This document shows, piece by piece, positions 1-12,773 of a DNA stretch of 64,000 nt. Below the pieces are notes generated by a model, which searched no databases, had not been told where the DNA came from, and saw only the letters and a program-made list of their open reading frames with translations. The translations under genes and the position numbers were made by a program. Source of the DNA: Amylostereum areolatum (Eukaryota > Basidiomycota > Agaricomycetes > Russulales > Stereaceae); contig SAXG01000050.1 in NCBI GenBank assembly GCA_012932865.1, positions 186,001 to 250,000 of the forward strand, read 5' to 3'. Position 1 is the stretch's first letter, and each line of letters opens with the position of its first letter.

Positions 1-3000
1 CAAATGCCTCCTCGCTCGTGCCCACGGCGATCACGAACGTCCCCGCCTCCACCGCCCACGCATTGTTCACCCCCCAGAGCGCAAGCTGCTCCGCCTGCAC
101 CTCGATCTCGACCGTCTGTGATGCTCCCGCCCTACACGATGTTGTCAGCCATCGAAATCCCACAGCCACAACCACAAAACGGAGATACGCACGCGAGGTC
201 TATTTTCTGAAAGCCGACAAGCTCCTGGACGGGTGTAACGACGGAAGACACGACGTCGGTCATGTACACCTGGACGACTTCCTTCCCGTCCCTCGAACCC
301 GAGTTCTTAACCGTGACCGACACGGTGAAGTTATCGCTTGGCCCGATGGACGCCGGCGAGAGCTTCAGGTTCGAGCTAACGAAAGACCGGATCAGTCGAT
401 GGTGTTGACGAGTTCAGAGACGGGACTGGACGCACTAGTCGAACGTAGTGTAACTCAAACCGCGTCCGAAGCTCCAGATCGGTACGGGCGAGTTCAGGAC
501 GTACTGCGACGAGAACGGCCCATGAGCATGCGACAGCAAAACAATGACGGGGAAGAAAAACGTACCTGATGGCCAAACTTGAGACTCCCGTCGTCGTCAA
601 CTGAGCCTGCAGTCGATTGGTCGGCTCCCTTTGAGGTAGTTGTAGAACACGGGCGTGGTGCCCGACGCTCCTGGGGAACGACACCGGAAGCTTGCCTAGA
701 AGCAGCCGATTAGCCCTCCGTCGTAGAGCTATCAAAGAGCAGAGTACGTACCCGATGGGTTAGCCGCACCGAACACGATTTCAGCCAGCGCCAAGTCCGC
801 CCAATTCTCCGGGGTAGAACTGTTGAATGACGGCGTCCGCATCTGTACCCCATCGTCAGCCCATATCATATTCCACCGTATCCAAACACGACTCACTCGC
901 TTGTATCCACGGCTCCGCCACCGGCTTCCCACTCACAAACACCACCACCACCGGCTTCCCCGTACCCACCACCTGGCGTACCAGCTCCCCCTGCGCTCCG
1001 ACCAGCGCCAAGTCCGACAGGTCGACATGCTCGCCAGTCGTCGCATTCGTGCCCGGCGTCCACAGCAGCGTCTGATCCAATGACCACGTCCCGACCATCA
1101 CGACCGCGACATCCGACGTCTGCGCCGCGCCGAGCGCGTCCGCGAACCCGTCCTGCGAGTTGGACCACAGTTCGGCGCCTTGTGCGTAGTTGATCTTCAC
1201 CGACGTGTTCGCGAGGTGTTGCGTAAAGCCGGCGAGGGGCGAGATGCCGTTCAGGGAGGCATTGAAGAAAACGTAGTCGCCGAACTGGATGAGTGAAGGA
1301 AGGTCAGAGTTGGGAGAAGCAGGTGTGAAGAGGTAACGACGACGTACGGACACACGGTCAACCTGAGGCCCGATCAGTGCGATGGACGTGACCGTATCGG
1401 CGTCGAGGGGAAGGAGGTTGTTCTTGTTCTCAAGTAGCACAATCGCCTCCTGCTCCATCTGGTGCAGCAGATCGCGGGTCTCGGAGGTACGCAGGGTTGC
1501 ATTGTAGTCGGCGTAGGGATAGGGATCTGCGATCGAATGCTATAAGTATACATGCCTTTGGAGGGGGTGCACAGAAAAACGAACTCTCGAACAGTCCGAG
1601 CTTGAACTTTGTCCGCAGCATCGTCTTGACAGTCTCATCTAGTGCGCTTGCATTGACCGTGCCCGCGGCAATCTGATCTGACCACAGACATAAGTATACG
1701 TGCACGAAGTAGCAGAGACTTGGAGGACATACCAGGGATTGTGAGGTACGTATACGTCCCTCCGCCCATTTCGCCACTCAGACCGTTTTCCAGAGCAATC
1801 TTGGCGGAACATTCACGCGTGTCACAGGTCCCATGCAGAGTCCGCAAGAGGTCGATCGACCCGGCGTCGCAAGTGACATAGTTCTCGTATCCCCACTCTT
1901 CACGCAGCTACCGCAACATGAGCACTTTACGCCCAAAGATGCGAGTCCAAAACAATACCCACGATCTCAGTCAACAAATCTGAAAGGAAGAGAAGGCATG
2001 TAAGATGAGGTGAAAGAAAGGAGGAGCTAGGAAAAGACACACGCGAGTTGGCGACCGCGGGAATTCCATCGTAGCTTGAGTACGCCGTCATGATGGACAG
2101 GCTCTCTACGCAGGCCCGGTTGAAGGGCTTCAAGTACGCTGACCTGAGTTCACGCTCTCCGCCTGAAACCTGGGCAATATTCCTAAGAAACCAAATCGCA
2201 TAAGCGTTACATGGCAACAGACAAGAAACAAGAGAATGTACGCACAACCCACCCTGCGGGCTCCCGAACGCCGCAAAATGCTTGCACGTTGCCGCCATCC
2301 TCGCTGTCGCGCTATCGCTCGCATTTCTCCGTTTCCCCGACTGCAGCCCCGTCACATATGCGTGTCCCATCTCGCCCGTCCTTTTCCCCAACCATTAGCG
2401 AATCTAATGCACCGAAGTGCAACATGACTTACAAGAACGGGTCCTCGCCAAAGTTTTCTTCCACACGTCCCCATCGCAGCTCCCTTGAAAGATCGAGCAC
2501 AGGCGCGAACACCTGCGAGTATCCGAGCCCCTCAGCTTCGTCTGCAATGGTCGCGGCTGCCTTGGACAGAAGGTCGGTGTTGAAGGATGCAGAGAGGCCG
2601 ATAGGAGAAGGCCAGATCGTCCCGTTGTTCGTGAAGCCGTGTAAACCTGCCCGCCGTCTGGTCAGCCGCGTACAAACGTTCGTATATAGCGCATATACGC
2701 GTACCTTCGGTTTGGTACATTGTTGGAATGCCGAGGGTGGTGTTTTCCATGAGGTACTGCTGCCCCACCGTCGCCGCGAATACCCATCTATCCCAAGGCA
2801 TCAAATACCCGCCCCATATCGCGCCACTTTTGGTCGCCATCATGTCTTCCTGTTCAAATCCGAAGCCAAGGTCCCAATGAGCTTACGCTTCCAGCTAATG
2901 ACGACAACACTCACCAGTCCAGACTGGTTGAACGTCTTCGAATCATCCAGAGGGTTCGACATGTCCATCCACCCATCGATGTCTCCCTGGATTCTGCATC

Positions 3001-3264
3001 CAAAACGCTCGCGTCAGCGCCTCACGTATGAAGAGAAAAGGTTGAAGATACCCACATCTGCGCGACCTTTTCGTCGACCGTCATCCGCGGCAGGAGGTCG
3101 TTCACGCGGTCCTCGATCGCCGCGGTTGGGTCCTTATACACCGGCGTCGACCCGTCCTTATTCGTCGCGCGCGCATGAAGGTGGAAGTGGAGATCACCGC
3201 GCACGCCGCCGTTGGCGTACGCGTGTGCGCCGAGCACCACGAGAGAGAGCACGACTAAGCGCAT
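1..3264 (-). CDS. GH3 beta-xylosidase/beta-glucosidase-like enzyme, secreted, C-terminus cut by window edge
   Basis: Exo-acting glycoside hydrolase family 3 enzyme, expected to release xylose or glucose from plant cell-wall oligosaccharides outside the cell. The start at 3264 opens a signal peptide (MRLVVLSLVVLGAHAYA). It is followed by the GH3 N-terminal barrel: EDRVNDLLPRMTVDEKVAQ, then after an intron IQGDIDGWMDM, GIPTMYQTEG and KHFAAFGSPQGG. The likely catalytic nucleophile Asp lies in YENYVTCDAGS near 1870, in the usual GH3 position. The GH3 C-domain follows (EAIVLLENKNNLLPL, about 1380-1455) and then a fibronectin-III-like C-terminal domain (VVQVYMTDVVSSV near 260, NNAWAVEAGTFVIAVG near 10-70). 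The reading frame is still open at base 1, so the stop is outside the window. There are about ten short introns. Xylosidase versus glucosidase specificity cannot be settled by eye. Confidence 0.88.
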
Positions 3265-4175
3265 CCTGGATGATTGCAGCGCCGACGTCCTGCGAGGTAG
3301 ACGCCGACGATGCCCTACGTCTTATACGAGACGGCATGCGCTGTCAGGAGGCATTGCGCGCGTGGGTGCGTCGCGAATGGGGAGCAGGTGACCGAGACAT
3401 CCCGTCTTGCGGTCCGACGCGCATGGGGCTTCGCCACAGAAGAAAAGCCGAAGATACGCCCCGAGGGAGAGCGCGCCGTGCGGGGGAACAGCCCGACGGC
3501 GCGTCTCGGTGCGTGCGGGAGGTTTGTCGGATCATAGGAACAGGGACGGCGGGATGGGCAGTTGGGACTTGGGAGGGGAAATTGCCGTCGAGAATTTATG
3601 CCGCAGGAGTGTTGCAGAATGTCTGGGCATGGGGACTGTACATCGTGGATGAAGAGGAAGGGTCGTGTCCTGTCAGTTGTCCGCGGCTCCTGGTCACAGA
3701 TGATACCAGCGGAATGCGACGCACGTTAGGCGAATCGCCAGCAGCCACGCGACCCACGCCCCGTCTCGTATGCGTTACGACGAGGAGTTGTGGAGATGGA
3801 ATATTAGCATAGTATGGTGGTAAACAACCGAAGGCGAGTGCGTCGTGGGAGTCGAGAAGAAACACGTCCAAAAACACAGTTTCAGCTAGTAGCTCGCAAG
3901 AGCGGATTCGAAACAGAAGCTTATTATGTGGACTGTATCTCCGGAAGGCGGGGCTACGAATGCGCAGTATCCAGATTCGTGGTTGTAGGCTACCATTTTG
4001 TAAGCCGTTACAAAGGACTTTCAAAATTCACCCGCCATGGTTCGACGTCGAGTGATGATACGTGCATACAAAAATGAGTGCAACCAAATGCAGGAGAGCT
4101 ACTGGACAGAGTTCCACGATATATATATAAATCATCCTATTTGACCACCAGTGTCAACTGGCACCAGACTACTTA
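3265..4175. other. Intergenic region between GH3 5' end and P450 3' end
   Basis: This stretch is the upstream region of the leftward GH3 gene and the downstream region of the leftward P450. The open frames in it have no recognisable domain and no consistent intron pattern. I see no gene, tRNA or repeat here. Confidence 0.5.
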
Positions 4176-6553
4176 CTACTGCACCTTTACCAAAGATACC
4201 TTCAAAGGCAACTGCGCCCCCTCTTCCAGCTTGCTCGCAAGGTACGGCCGTGTCGCCAGCCCACCGCCCTTGTACCGCAACTCTTTGACATCGAATGCGA
4301 GTTCGAAACGGAAGGCGCGCACGAGGGTGTATGCGATCGCCTTCGTCCTATAATCACCGTTCCCGTAAGTATATGATCCTAACTTTGAAAGCCTAGAACC
4401 TGCAGGAGACGTACTCGATGACGGAAAACCGGTAACCGATGCACGCGCGGGGCCCTCCTGAAAATGAAAGTAGGTTGCTCCATACCCCGGCGATGGATGT
4501 TGCTGCCTCTGGGGGACTTTCCCAACGCTCGGGTCTGTGGGAGAGACATCTTTCAGTGAGCAAGCCAAGCGCCATGAAAACGAAGCGCTGGGTACGCACT
4601 TGAACTCGCGTGCATCCTCGCCCCAGATCTCTTTCAGCATATTCATGAGATGAATTGGCATATAAAACTTGTCGCCCTTCGAGACCCTACATAAGCCCAT
4701 GGGCCAGTCTCAGCAACTCACTCTGAGTCTCCAGATATAAAAGGGGCATAGTGACTCACGGGATGCCCCGGCGCCTAATGCCCTTCTTATCCACCCACTC
4801 CTTCTCGGTAGGAATCGTGTCGTCGTGCATTGCCATTCGAATCGTAGCCGTAACCGGGGCATACACCCGCATCGTCTCGCGTACGACAGCGTCGAGGTAC
4901 GGAAGCGCGTTGAGTGCCTCCATCGTCGGCATGTCGCCATCGGTAACATGGAGGAGCTCCACGCGAAGCTTGTCTTGGATGTCTTGGTGTTTGGCGAGGG
5001 CAAGGAGGATCCAGGTGACGGTTGAGCTGGTAGTTTCGTGGCCCGCGATGAGGAACGTGGGCACCTCTGCATAGTACAGCGACGCTCAATGAACGGTGAG
5101 CAGACCGATGAGAGAAATGGTACGCACGAGCGAGAACGTCCTCATCCGACATCCGTCCACTCTCAGGCAAGTCCGTCGCCATGTTCGCCTTCACGAGCAA
5201 ACTAAGCAGATCCTTCCTCTGAAAATTCTTCCGCTCGACCTTCACGTCCCCGCTCGTGGTCGACGCCGCGCGCACGGCCTCCTTCATTTCGGCGAGAAGC
5301 TGCCGACCGACACGGTCCATGGTGCGGCGTGCGGCTTTGACGGCGCGATTGGCCCTGGTTGGCTATGCAGATAAAGGTGTGAATACAGGAGGGCAAGAAA
5401 GCGGCGGGCAGGGCGTACGATAATTCTAGCAACGGGGAAGATTGACTGGATGATGTCGAAGAAAGACGGCTCCGTGAAGAAGAAGGCCTGCTTGACGGCC
5501 TCGTTCAACTCGTTTGGCTTGCCTGTGGTATTGAGGGCGTCGAAGGAGTAGTTGAAGCCTGAACATGCCCATGTCAACACGAGACCTCAGGTAAAGCACC
5601 TCCATCGTATTCTCCGCACCTGCGAGGCCGATGATATCCAGCGTGGTCTTATTCAGCCAGTTCACGACGTTGATGACAGTATGAACGGAGCCATCTTGTT
5701 GCTCGTCCGAGGACTGCACTTGCAGTTTCCAGATGTCGCGTAGCTGTGAGAAAGAAAAAGTCAGATATACACGCAGTGTTGTAAACTTGGCTCTGGCATA
5801 CTTGGATGGATTTTTCGAGAAAGATAGTAGTGAGCTCGCGGATATGAGGGATGCCGAAAGCTGGACTCTGGGCAAAGATTATGAACCTCGGAAGTGGGAG
5901 AGCAGGTTGGATGGAGCTCTCACCATGATTCGACGCTGAGAGTTCGATTAGCAGGGGGTAAAAACGTATCAGCAAGAACAACAGTACCTGCTGGTTGTGT
6001 GCGTCCCCTTGCAATTGCCAGGACGAAATCAATGGTTGGGAATTGAGATGTGGCATACACTTACCTTCCACAACCAACAAGCCTTAGATTGTGTCAACAC
6101 GATATATACAAGGATGAAACGTCGTAAATGAGGGCTCACCTGGACCCAGAACCGTTGCCAAAGCCTCCCGCATCTCGTCGGGTTTCTGATAATCCTCTGG
6201 ATGGCCCAAGATATGCGCGAGAGCCTTTGCATCCGTAGTCACGAGGCGTTCTTCCTGCACACCTCGAGGTGAGTACTCCGTTTCAAAAAATGAGACAATT
6301 GACCAACGTTAAGCTGGACTTTAAACTTGAGCACGGGGCCGTACTGCTCCGTCCATCTCTCCTCACAGGTGCCCGGATCCCTTTCGATGAGCTCCTTGAA
6401 GTTACCCCAAAGGAAGCTAGGAGAAACGGGGCCAGGTACGTCGCACAGACGTGAGAGATAAGGGTGAATGAAGCCCTGTACGACCTTCAAGATGGACTGC
6501 GCACCCGCGAGTAGAACGAGGGTGCCGACGGTGACGAGAAACTGGGAAAGCAT
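4176..6553 (-). CDS. Cytochrome P450 monooxygenase, tandem copy 1
   Basis: Membrane-anchored microsomal P450. It has an N-terminal hydrophobic anchor ([17 protein letters not shown]), a proline hinge ([14 protein letters not shown]) and the I-helix oxygen-activation motif AGHETTSS near 5030. The K-helix ExxR lies in ETMRVYAP near 4870. A PERW motif and the haem-binding loop [10 protein letters not shown] (Cys ligand, near 4440) follow. About twelve short introns. I place the start at 6553 (MLSQ) rather than the upstream in-frame ATG at 6604. A TATAAA at 6607-6612 would sit almost on the 6604 ATG, and the tandem copy also starts with MLSQ. The overall style ([31 protein letters not shown]) resembles the large agaricomycete P450 expansions such as CYP5150-type families, but the exact family is uncertain. 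Substrate unknown. Confidence 0.85.
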
Positions 6554-6606
6554 TAGTAGTAACGAAGTGGGGTTGAGGGCGTCAAGCACAAGGTGCCAGA
6601 CCATGA

Positions 6607-6612
6607 TTTATA
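6607..6612 (-). promoter_or_regulatory. TATA box of P450 copy 1
   Basis: TATAAA on the minus strand, 54 bp upstream of the chosen ATG. The same TTTATATGGGAC context occurs upstream of the second P450, so this is a promoter element kept since the duplication. Confidence 0.55.
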
Positions 6613-7002
6613 TGGGACCTATGCGGGGCGCTCCTGTGGTGGTTCCCAGCAACAACCTGAATATTGAGACGATTGTATTGGGGGCGTTCGAGCGGGTCAG
6701 TCTAGGTCAAAACTTGACGTCATCGGATAAGTAGCCATGCCGATATGTCGCGTCGATGCTCCTGCGACGGTGTGTTCGCCTTCGCGTTTTACGCCCTTCT
6801 GATGTTTGCTTACTCTTGGAGCGGGAAAAACAACTTGTGGGGTGGGAGCTTCCTCACCTTGGCAGCTGCCACACCCATCTTTGACGGCAAGGACAGCGTA
6901 ATTCCAATGGTGAACGAGTTTTGGTCCACGTTATTGTGTTAGTCAGAACAACATCCTACAGACCACGGAGCTCCTGGTGATCCATTAGACCCTCGCTACT
7001 CC
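6613..7002. other. Spacer between the two P450 genes
   Basis: Holds the upstream region of copy 1 and the 3' flank of copy 2. An open frame at 6745-6942 on the plus strand has no recognisable features. No gene called. Confidence 0.4.
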
Positions 7003-9365
7003 TTACCCATCCACCAATGACACCTTCAACGGCAACTGCGCCCCTTCCTCCATCTTGCTCGCAATATACGGCCGCGTCGTCAAGCCTCCCTTGGGTTTCA
7101 GGTCTTTAAAGTCGAACGCGAGCTCAAAACGGAACGTCCGCACGAGGGTGTATACGATCGCCTTAGTCCTACCGCGATTTCCCAGTCAGTATCGCCAGTA
7201 GGTAGTCGGATGAAACAAGAATACTGCTTACTCTATGATGGAAAAACGGTATCCGATGCACGCGCGGGGCCCTCCAGAGAAGGTAAGTATATTACTCCAT
7301 ACGCCAGCAATGGACGTGGCTGCCTCAGGAGGGTTTTGCCAACGTTCGGGTCTGCAGATAAGTGATCCTCTAAGCAAACGAAGAGACGTGAACACAAAGT
7401 GCGGCAAACATACTTGAACTCGTGCGCATCTTCTCCCCAGATCTCCTTCGATTTATTCATGAGCAAAATTGGCATGTAAATCGTGTCACCCTTCGATACC
7501 CTAAATGCATGACATACTTTCAGTAACTCGCTCTGTTTCAAAGGGCAAGAGGACCAAAGAAAACCGCGAACTCACGGGATGCCCCTCCGCCTAACTCCCT
7601 TCGTATCCACCCACTCCTTATCCGTAGGGATCACGTCGTCGTGCATCGCCACCCGAATCGTGTTCGCCACGGGGGCATGCACCCGCATTGCCTCGCGCAC
7701 CACCGCGTCCAAGTACGGAAGCGCATTCAACGCCTCCATCGTGGGCATGTCGCCGTCCGGCGCCTGCAGAAGCTCGGTGCGGAGTTTATCCTGGATGTCG
7801 TGGTATTTGGCAAGCGCGAACAGGATCCAGGTAACGGCTGAGCTGGTAGTTTCGTGACCCGCGATGAGGAATGTGGGCACCTCTGCACACCGCCGGGTAA
7901 GTTCACGGCGGGGAATGACGAAAGGAGTAGTACACACGGGCGAGAACGTCCTCGTCCGACATCCTTCCGCTCTCTGGTAGGTCTGTCGCCATGTTCGCCT
8001 TTACGAGAAGACTGAGCAGGTCCTTCCTCTGGAAATCCTTCCGCTCGACCTTCGCGTCCCCGCTCGACGCGGCCCGGACAGCCTCCTTCATCTCTGCAAG
8101 AAGTTGCCGCCCGATGCGGGCCATGGTGCGACGCGATGTTTTGAGGGCTCGGCCGCTTTTGGTTTGCTATACAAATGATGGCATGAACACAGGAGGACGA
8201 GGAGAAGAGAGCGAAGGAATGAGTATTTACGATGATACGAGTGAAGGGGAAGATTTCCTGAATGATTTCGAATACAGACGGCTCATGGAAGAAAAAGACC
8301 TGCTTGACGGCCTCGTTTAGCTCATTTGGCTTTCCTGTGGGATTGAGGGCGTCGAAGGAGTAGTTAAAGCCTGCGTACTTCCATGTCAGCAATAAATCGT
8401 CCATACACAGACGCTCTCTATACCTGCAAGGCCAATGATATCCAGCGTGGTCTTGTTGAGCCAGTCCACTGCGTCAATGACCTTATGGATGGGTTCTTCC
8501 TTTTCAGGGTCTTCGTTCGAAGGTCGCACTTGCTGCTTCCAGATGTCGCGGAGCTGCAAGGCCCGAATCAGGCGCATACATTGTATGAAATTCTGCGCTG
8601 GCATACTTGGATAGATTTTTCAAGGAAGATGGTAGTGAGCTCGCGGATTTGAGGAATGCCGAAGGCTGGGCTCTAAGCAAGTCTGATGAATGCATAGCGG
8701 GGGAAGATGCACGAGTTTCCCTCACCATAATACGTCGCTGGATACGCAATTAGCCAAGTGTAAATGAATCTATCCATAGAAAGAAGATACCAACCTGTTG
8801 TTTATGTGCGTCCTCTGGTTTGGGTAAGAGCTTATGAGAAACGAAAGCGAATCAAAGCGTGACATATATGTGCACACCTTCCACGACCAACAACCCTTAC
8901 GAAAATCAAATTGTCAATTCAAAGAGGCAAAGTCGGAAATGGTCACAGCTCACCTGGGCCGACGGCCTTTCCCAATGATTCTCGAATGGGCTCCGGTTTC
9001 TGATAGTCCACCGGATGACCGAAGATATACGCGAGGGCCTTGGTATCACTGGTAACGAGATTTTCCGCCTAACCTCCTCGTATCAGGATCGTCGAAAGAA
9101 GATAAATCGGAAAACGCACGTTGAGGAAGGCTTTCATCTTGAACACAGGGCCGTACTGCTCCGTCCATTTCTCTTCTGGAACGCCCGGGTCCGAGTGGAG
9201 GAGCTCTTTGATGCACCCCCACACAAAGCTGGGCGAGACGGGACCAGGGACGTCGCGCAGACGTGAGAAATAGGGATGTATGGCTATCTGCACGAGCCTC
9301 AGGATAGGCTTCGCGCTTGAAAGCAGAGCGAGGGTGATGAGCGCGAGGAGTATCTGCGATAGCAT
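7003..9365 (-). CDS. Cytochrome P450 monooxygenase, tandem copy 2
   Basis: Paralogue of the P450 immediately downstream, in the same orientation and with the same exon layout. It shows the anchor [17 protein letters not shown], the hinge [15 protein letters not shown], the I-helix AGHETTSS near 7855 and ExxR in EAMRVHAP near 7685. The haem loop has a Cys ligand near 7265. It ends [15 protein letters not shown], against KVSLVKVQ in copy 1. Long stretches match copy 1 nearly word for word ([20 protein letters not shown]), so the pair is a fairly recent tandem duplication. The start at 9365 is supported by the TATA box 47 bp upstream. Substrate unknown; membrane-bound in the ER by analogy with the family. 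Confidence 0.85.
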
Positions 9366-9411
9366 ATCGTTTTCCTGATAGGATAGGACGACACGAAGTG
9401 GAAATGCATGC

Positions 9412-9417
9412 TTTATA
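9412..9417 (-). promoter_or_regulatory. TATA box of P450 copy 2
   Basis: TATAAA on the minus strand 47 bp upstream of the ATG, in the same sequence context as the TATA box of copy 1. Confidence 0.55.
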
Positions 9418-10067
9418 TGGGACGTGTTGAGTCGGATGGTGACACTGCCGGGCGCTTTGGGGGTCCTTGGGTTCACACCAACAATGAGCCAGGTACGCGC
9501 CGCGGGGGCCCGGCCGGTAAACCTGACAAATATGGACATCTTCCCCGGTACACGGCGCCGCCGCCGCCGCGGTCCTGCTGCAGCCGGTGTCACGGCGGTG
9601 TCACTGTCAGCCTTGTCTCGAGCAGCGACGAGCTGGACTTTCGAGCTGTGCCATTATCCTCCTTCCCGAAGCCACCCCCATTTTCTTCGCACTTTCTGTC
9701 GCATTATCGAAACCTGGCGTTTAGCCCGTATAACACAAATTGATGGGGGCATCAACGCGAAATTGAACCTATCCCTGCCGTTGCCGAGTGACAGCGGGAC
9801 AGGCCCGACAACGCGCTACCGCCCTCCTACCTCTCTTTTCGCTGTCCACAACGATGGCCAACAATCGGTCCGTCAAAATGATGCTAGTAGGGGATATGCC
9901 ACTCGTCCTCCGACCTCTAGCTCTCCTTGATCGAGCTATGATGCGGCAATGGAAGTTTATATCTCTCAGCGTAAAGTTGTGCTTGATATCGACGGAATAA
10001 CGGGATCTTTTCCTGAGCAGTGAGACTCAGGTCCAGAGCGAAAGCTGCGCATGCGCAGGCCGGGACA
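9418..10067. other. Divergent region upstream of P450 copy 2 and GH71 copy 1
   Basis: Separates a leftward P450 from the rightward GH71 remnant. It contains a GC-rich run of CCG/GCC triplets near 9543-9590 and a pyrimidine-rich stretch. No gene recognised. Confidence 0.4.
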
Positions 10068-10073
10068 TATAAA
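10068..10073 (+). promoter_or_regulatory. TATA box that would belong to GH71 copy 1
   Basis: TATAAA lying 256 bp upstream of the first GH71-like ATG. In the intact paralogue the TATA box is 78 bp before the start. This suggests that the original promoter is still present while the first coding exons between it and 10324 are missing or eroded. Confidence 0.4.
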
Positions 10074-10323
10074 TCAATTGCTTGTGCGTACACTGCGCCT
10101 TCTACCTCCTTCGCTGGACTGACGCCATTGTTTTGTTTCCAGCTAGCTGAGAAAATCGAAAGTCATGTAATCTACACTGCGTCGGCACATTTTGCACCGA
10201 TATCTCAACCAAGCGATGTCATTGTCACGGGCAATGTCAATTTGTGGAGGTGCATCAACGGGATTCGAAGACAAAAGCCATCACAGGACTCATATCGACC
10301 AGTGGTCACATTGGTAGCGCATC

Positions 10324-11698
10324 ATGGGAGTCTCCTCCACTTCCGAATTTCCCTCATCTTCATTACCACCCTGCGCAAGCAGCAGCGACGCCGCAGCCCT
10401 TCGCACATATGTCACGACCTATGCCAACCACTCGACCCAATCTTTCTATCAAAACAGAGTCTACGTGTCGACCTTTGCGGGCCAGACATGCACGTTTGGT
10501 CAAGGCTCGGTCGCGTCCGGATGGTCGTCGCAGTTCACGTCGGCTTTAACTGGCACAAATGCAGTGTATCTCGTCCCGTCGTTCTTCGTCGACCCGTCAA
10601 CCTTCAACACTTATAATGGTATCATGGACGGCGCTCTGAATGTACGTCGATCTCCGTTGATCTTGGGTCCACGACAAGCTAACATGCGAGCTAGTGGGAC
10701 TCTGCGTGGCCAGTATCGTTGACTGCGAGCTCGGGTTTGCCGTCGTTCTTGTCGTTGACTGTTTCCGACTCAGTTGCGGCCGCGATGAGCGGCTTGGCTA
10801 CAGATGCCAACTACATCAACGGACTTAACACCATGTTCAACAGCGCGAGCAAGAGCTACCTGCCGACGGTCTCACCGTGGTTCTTCACTCACTATGGTGC
10901 CAACTCGTACAACAAGAATGTACGCTACATCCTCTATCTTGGTGTTGCAGCCTCTCTGATAAACCTTGGTCGTATCTAGTGGATGTACTACGGGGACCAG
11001 CACATGTATGCGAGGCGCTGGCAGGCGCTCGTAGAGTCTCGGGATAAGTTCGACGTCATCGAGGTCATCAGTTGGAACGACTACGGCGAGTCGAGTTACA
11101 TCGGTCCGATCGAGGGCGAGGGCGCGCAGCCCAACAGCCAGGCCTGGGTGGACGGGTTCGACCACACTGGTAGGTTTTCATTCCCTGTCGAGTAGGACAA
11201 CTTTCCGACGATGCGTGTGTCCTTTAGCATGGCTGTATATGACGAGCTACTTTTCCAAGGCGATCAAAGCAGGCGTTTGGCCCACCGTCACACAGGACAA
11301 AATTTGCATGTGGTCCAGACCACACCCTCGAGACGCATCTACCTCGGACTCGGTGGGCAGACCTACCAACTATCAGCTGGTCAGTGTGTCCCATTTCTCC
11401 GCTCTCGTACGACTTGTTAAACATTTCGATCTCTTCATAGACTGCGGATGCGGTGTGGGCCGTGGTCTTCGCAAAATCCGCTGGCACCGTCACACTTAAA
11501 ACCTCGGACTCGAACTCGCAGACGTTCGCCGTTGTCGCGGGGATGAACAAGCTCTCAATCGCGATTTCCGCCGGTGGAACAATGTACGCAAAGCTCGTGC
11601 GCGATGGCCAGACTGTCGTCGAGCTCAGCCCTTCATTCACGTTCAATGGGAGTCCGTCGTCGTACAACTATAATGCATTTGCCGCCTCGTCTTCGTGA
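10324..11698 (+). pseudogene. GH71 alpha-1,3-glucanase, tandem copy 1, N-terminal exons missing
   Basis: Glycoside hydrolase family 71 sequence (alpha-1,3-glucan degradation). Five exons are in frame: 10324-10641, 10695-10919, 10980-11169, 11228-11379 and 11441-11698. They match exons 3-7 of the intact neighbour, with the last exon the same length (258 nt). Seen: STFAGQTCTFGQGS, YLPTVSPWFFTHY and the conserved WNDYGESSYIGPIEG, which carries the probable catalytic acid region. Missing: the signal peptide and the first part of the barrel (counterparts of KYVVAHVIVGNL and FKLFMSFDM), with no convincing substitute upstream. The ATG at 10324 is only the first in-frame Met. The downstream exons have no stop or frameshift, so the truncation may be recent, or an unusual upstream exon may have escaped me. 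Confidence 0.6.
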
Positions 11699-12695
11699 GG
11701 GCATTCCCTGCTTGCACTGCGATCTTTTCTCCTATTTTTTCTGGACCCCGCGATCGAGGCTTGACAATGGACACCATCGTTTTTGTGAACAGGATCCACT
11801 GGATCTTACTTGCCCCTGTGTCAATTCGGCTATATATGCACCCCCTGTCAGCTTGAAGCGGTCGACACTGGCATCTTAATTGACTTCCGGATCCTACAGT
11901 TGCCGACTAGCAAATTCCGAAGGGGTTTCAAAACACCAACGTCGCAACGTTCGTTGCCTCCGAGGACCTTATTCAACTGCCATGGGCAACACCTTTGTGA
12001 AAAAGCGTAGAACTCGCCATCTCCAAAGGGACGAAGGCCCTATCTTTGCCACGACATCGAGCACGTCAGGATCGCTCCGAGCGATAACTTGTTCTGCGAC
12101 GTCAAGCAGGTGGGAGGCGGCGACGATAGCTTCCTCATGCAAGAGAGGCAAATGGGGAAGGTCGTCTGAGTCACGGCGGTGTGGGTGTACCGCGGTCGGA
12201 ACATACATATCCATGCTCATGAGTCCAACGTCAGCACTCATATCCCCACGGTGTGCATCGTACCACGTTGATATCGCCGACCACGAGGACTGATGAGTTG
12301 TTGTCAACTTTAAAGATGCATTTCTGACGTTGTCTCACGTCCATATATCCATCCATTCCATGCTATATGCAACCCCCTGTTAGCTGCGATGTAAGTCTTC
12401 TTTCGATTGCATAATACGACAGGCTTAAATCCCTTGATGCAGCTCCTCGTAGCTAAACAGTGCTTCTTACAATGGACTCCGCGGGAGTATCTTTGCGGGG
12501 AGGCAATTTGCAGGGACGACAACGTGGAATACCATTCTAGGAGGCTCGGGATCTGCTGAACCACAAGGTTGCATTGCACCTCCATTCAAGCCACAAGTCT
12601 CCGCTCGCATGGTCCGTGTCCTTCCCTTTGACGACCGTCGTACGGCACTATGGCCTGGTTCCGATCCTCTATCCGCTTCTTTCGTTCTTTCTAGC
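11699..12695. other. Spacer between the GH71 copies
   Basis: About 1 kb containing the 3' flank of copy 1 and the promoter region of copy 2. A 112-codon open frame on the minus strand (11969-12307) shows no domain and no splice context, so I do not call it. No repeat recognised. Confidence 0.4.
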
Positions 12696-12701
12696 TATAA
12701 A
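12696..12701 (+). promoter_or_regulatory. TATA box of GH71 copy 2
   Basis: TATAAA in the context CTAGCTATAAAGTGG, 78 bp upstream of the ATG at 12774. Confidence 0.5.
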
Positions 12702-12773
12702 GTGGACACGAGTATGAGTATCCCAACCAGAGTCTCGTAGGGCTCTCTCTTCTTAAGCTTAAATCTCCTCGGA

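Noticed and set aside
2211..3812. 533-codon plus-strand open frame
   Set aside because: Antisense to GH3 exons with matching GH3 motifs on the minus strand, and continuing into non-coding flank.
11969..12307. 112-codon minus-strand frame between the GH71 copies
   Set aside because: No domain, no splice context, and composition not clearly coding.
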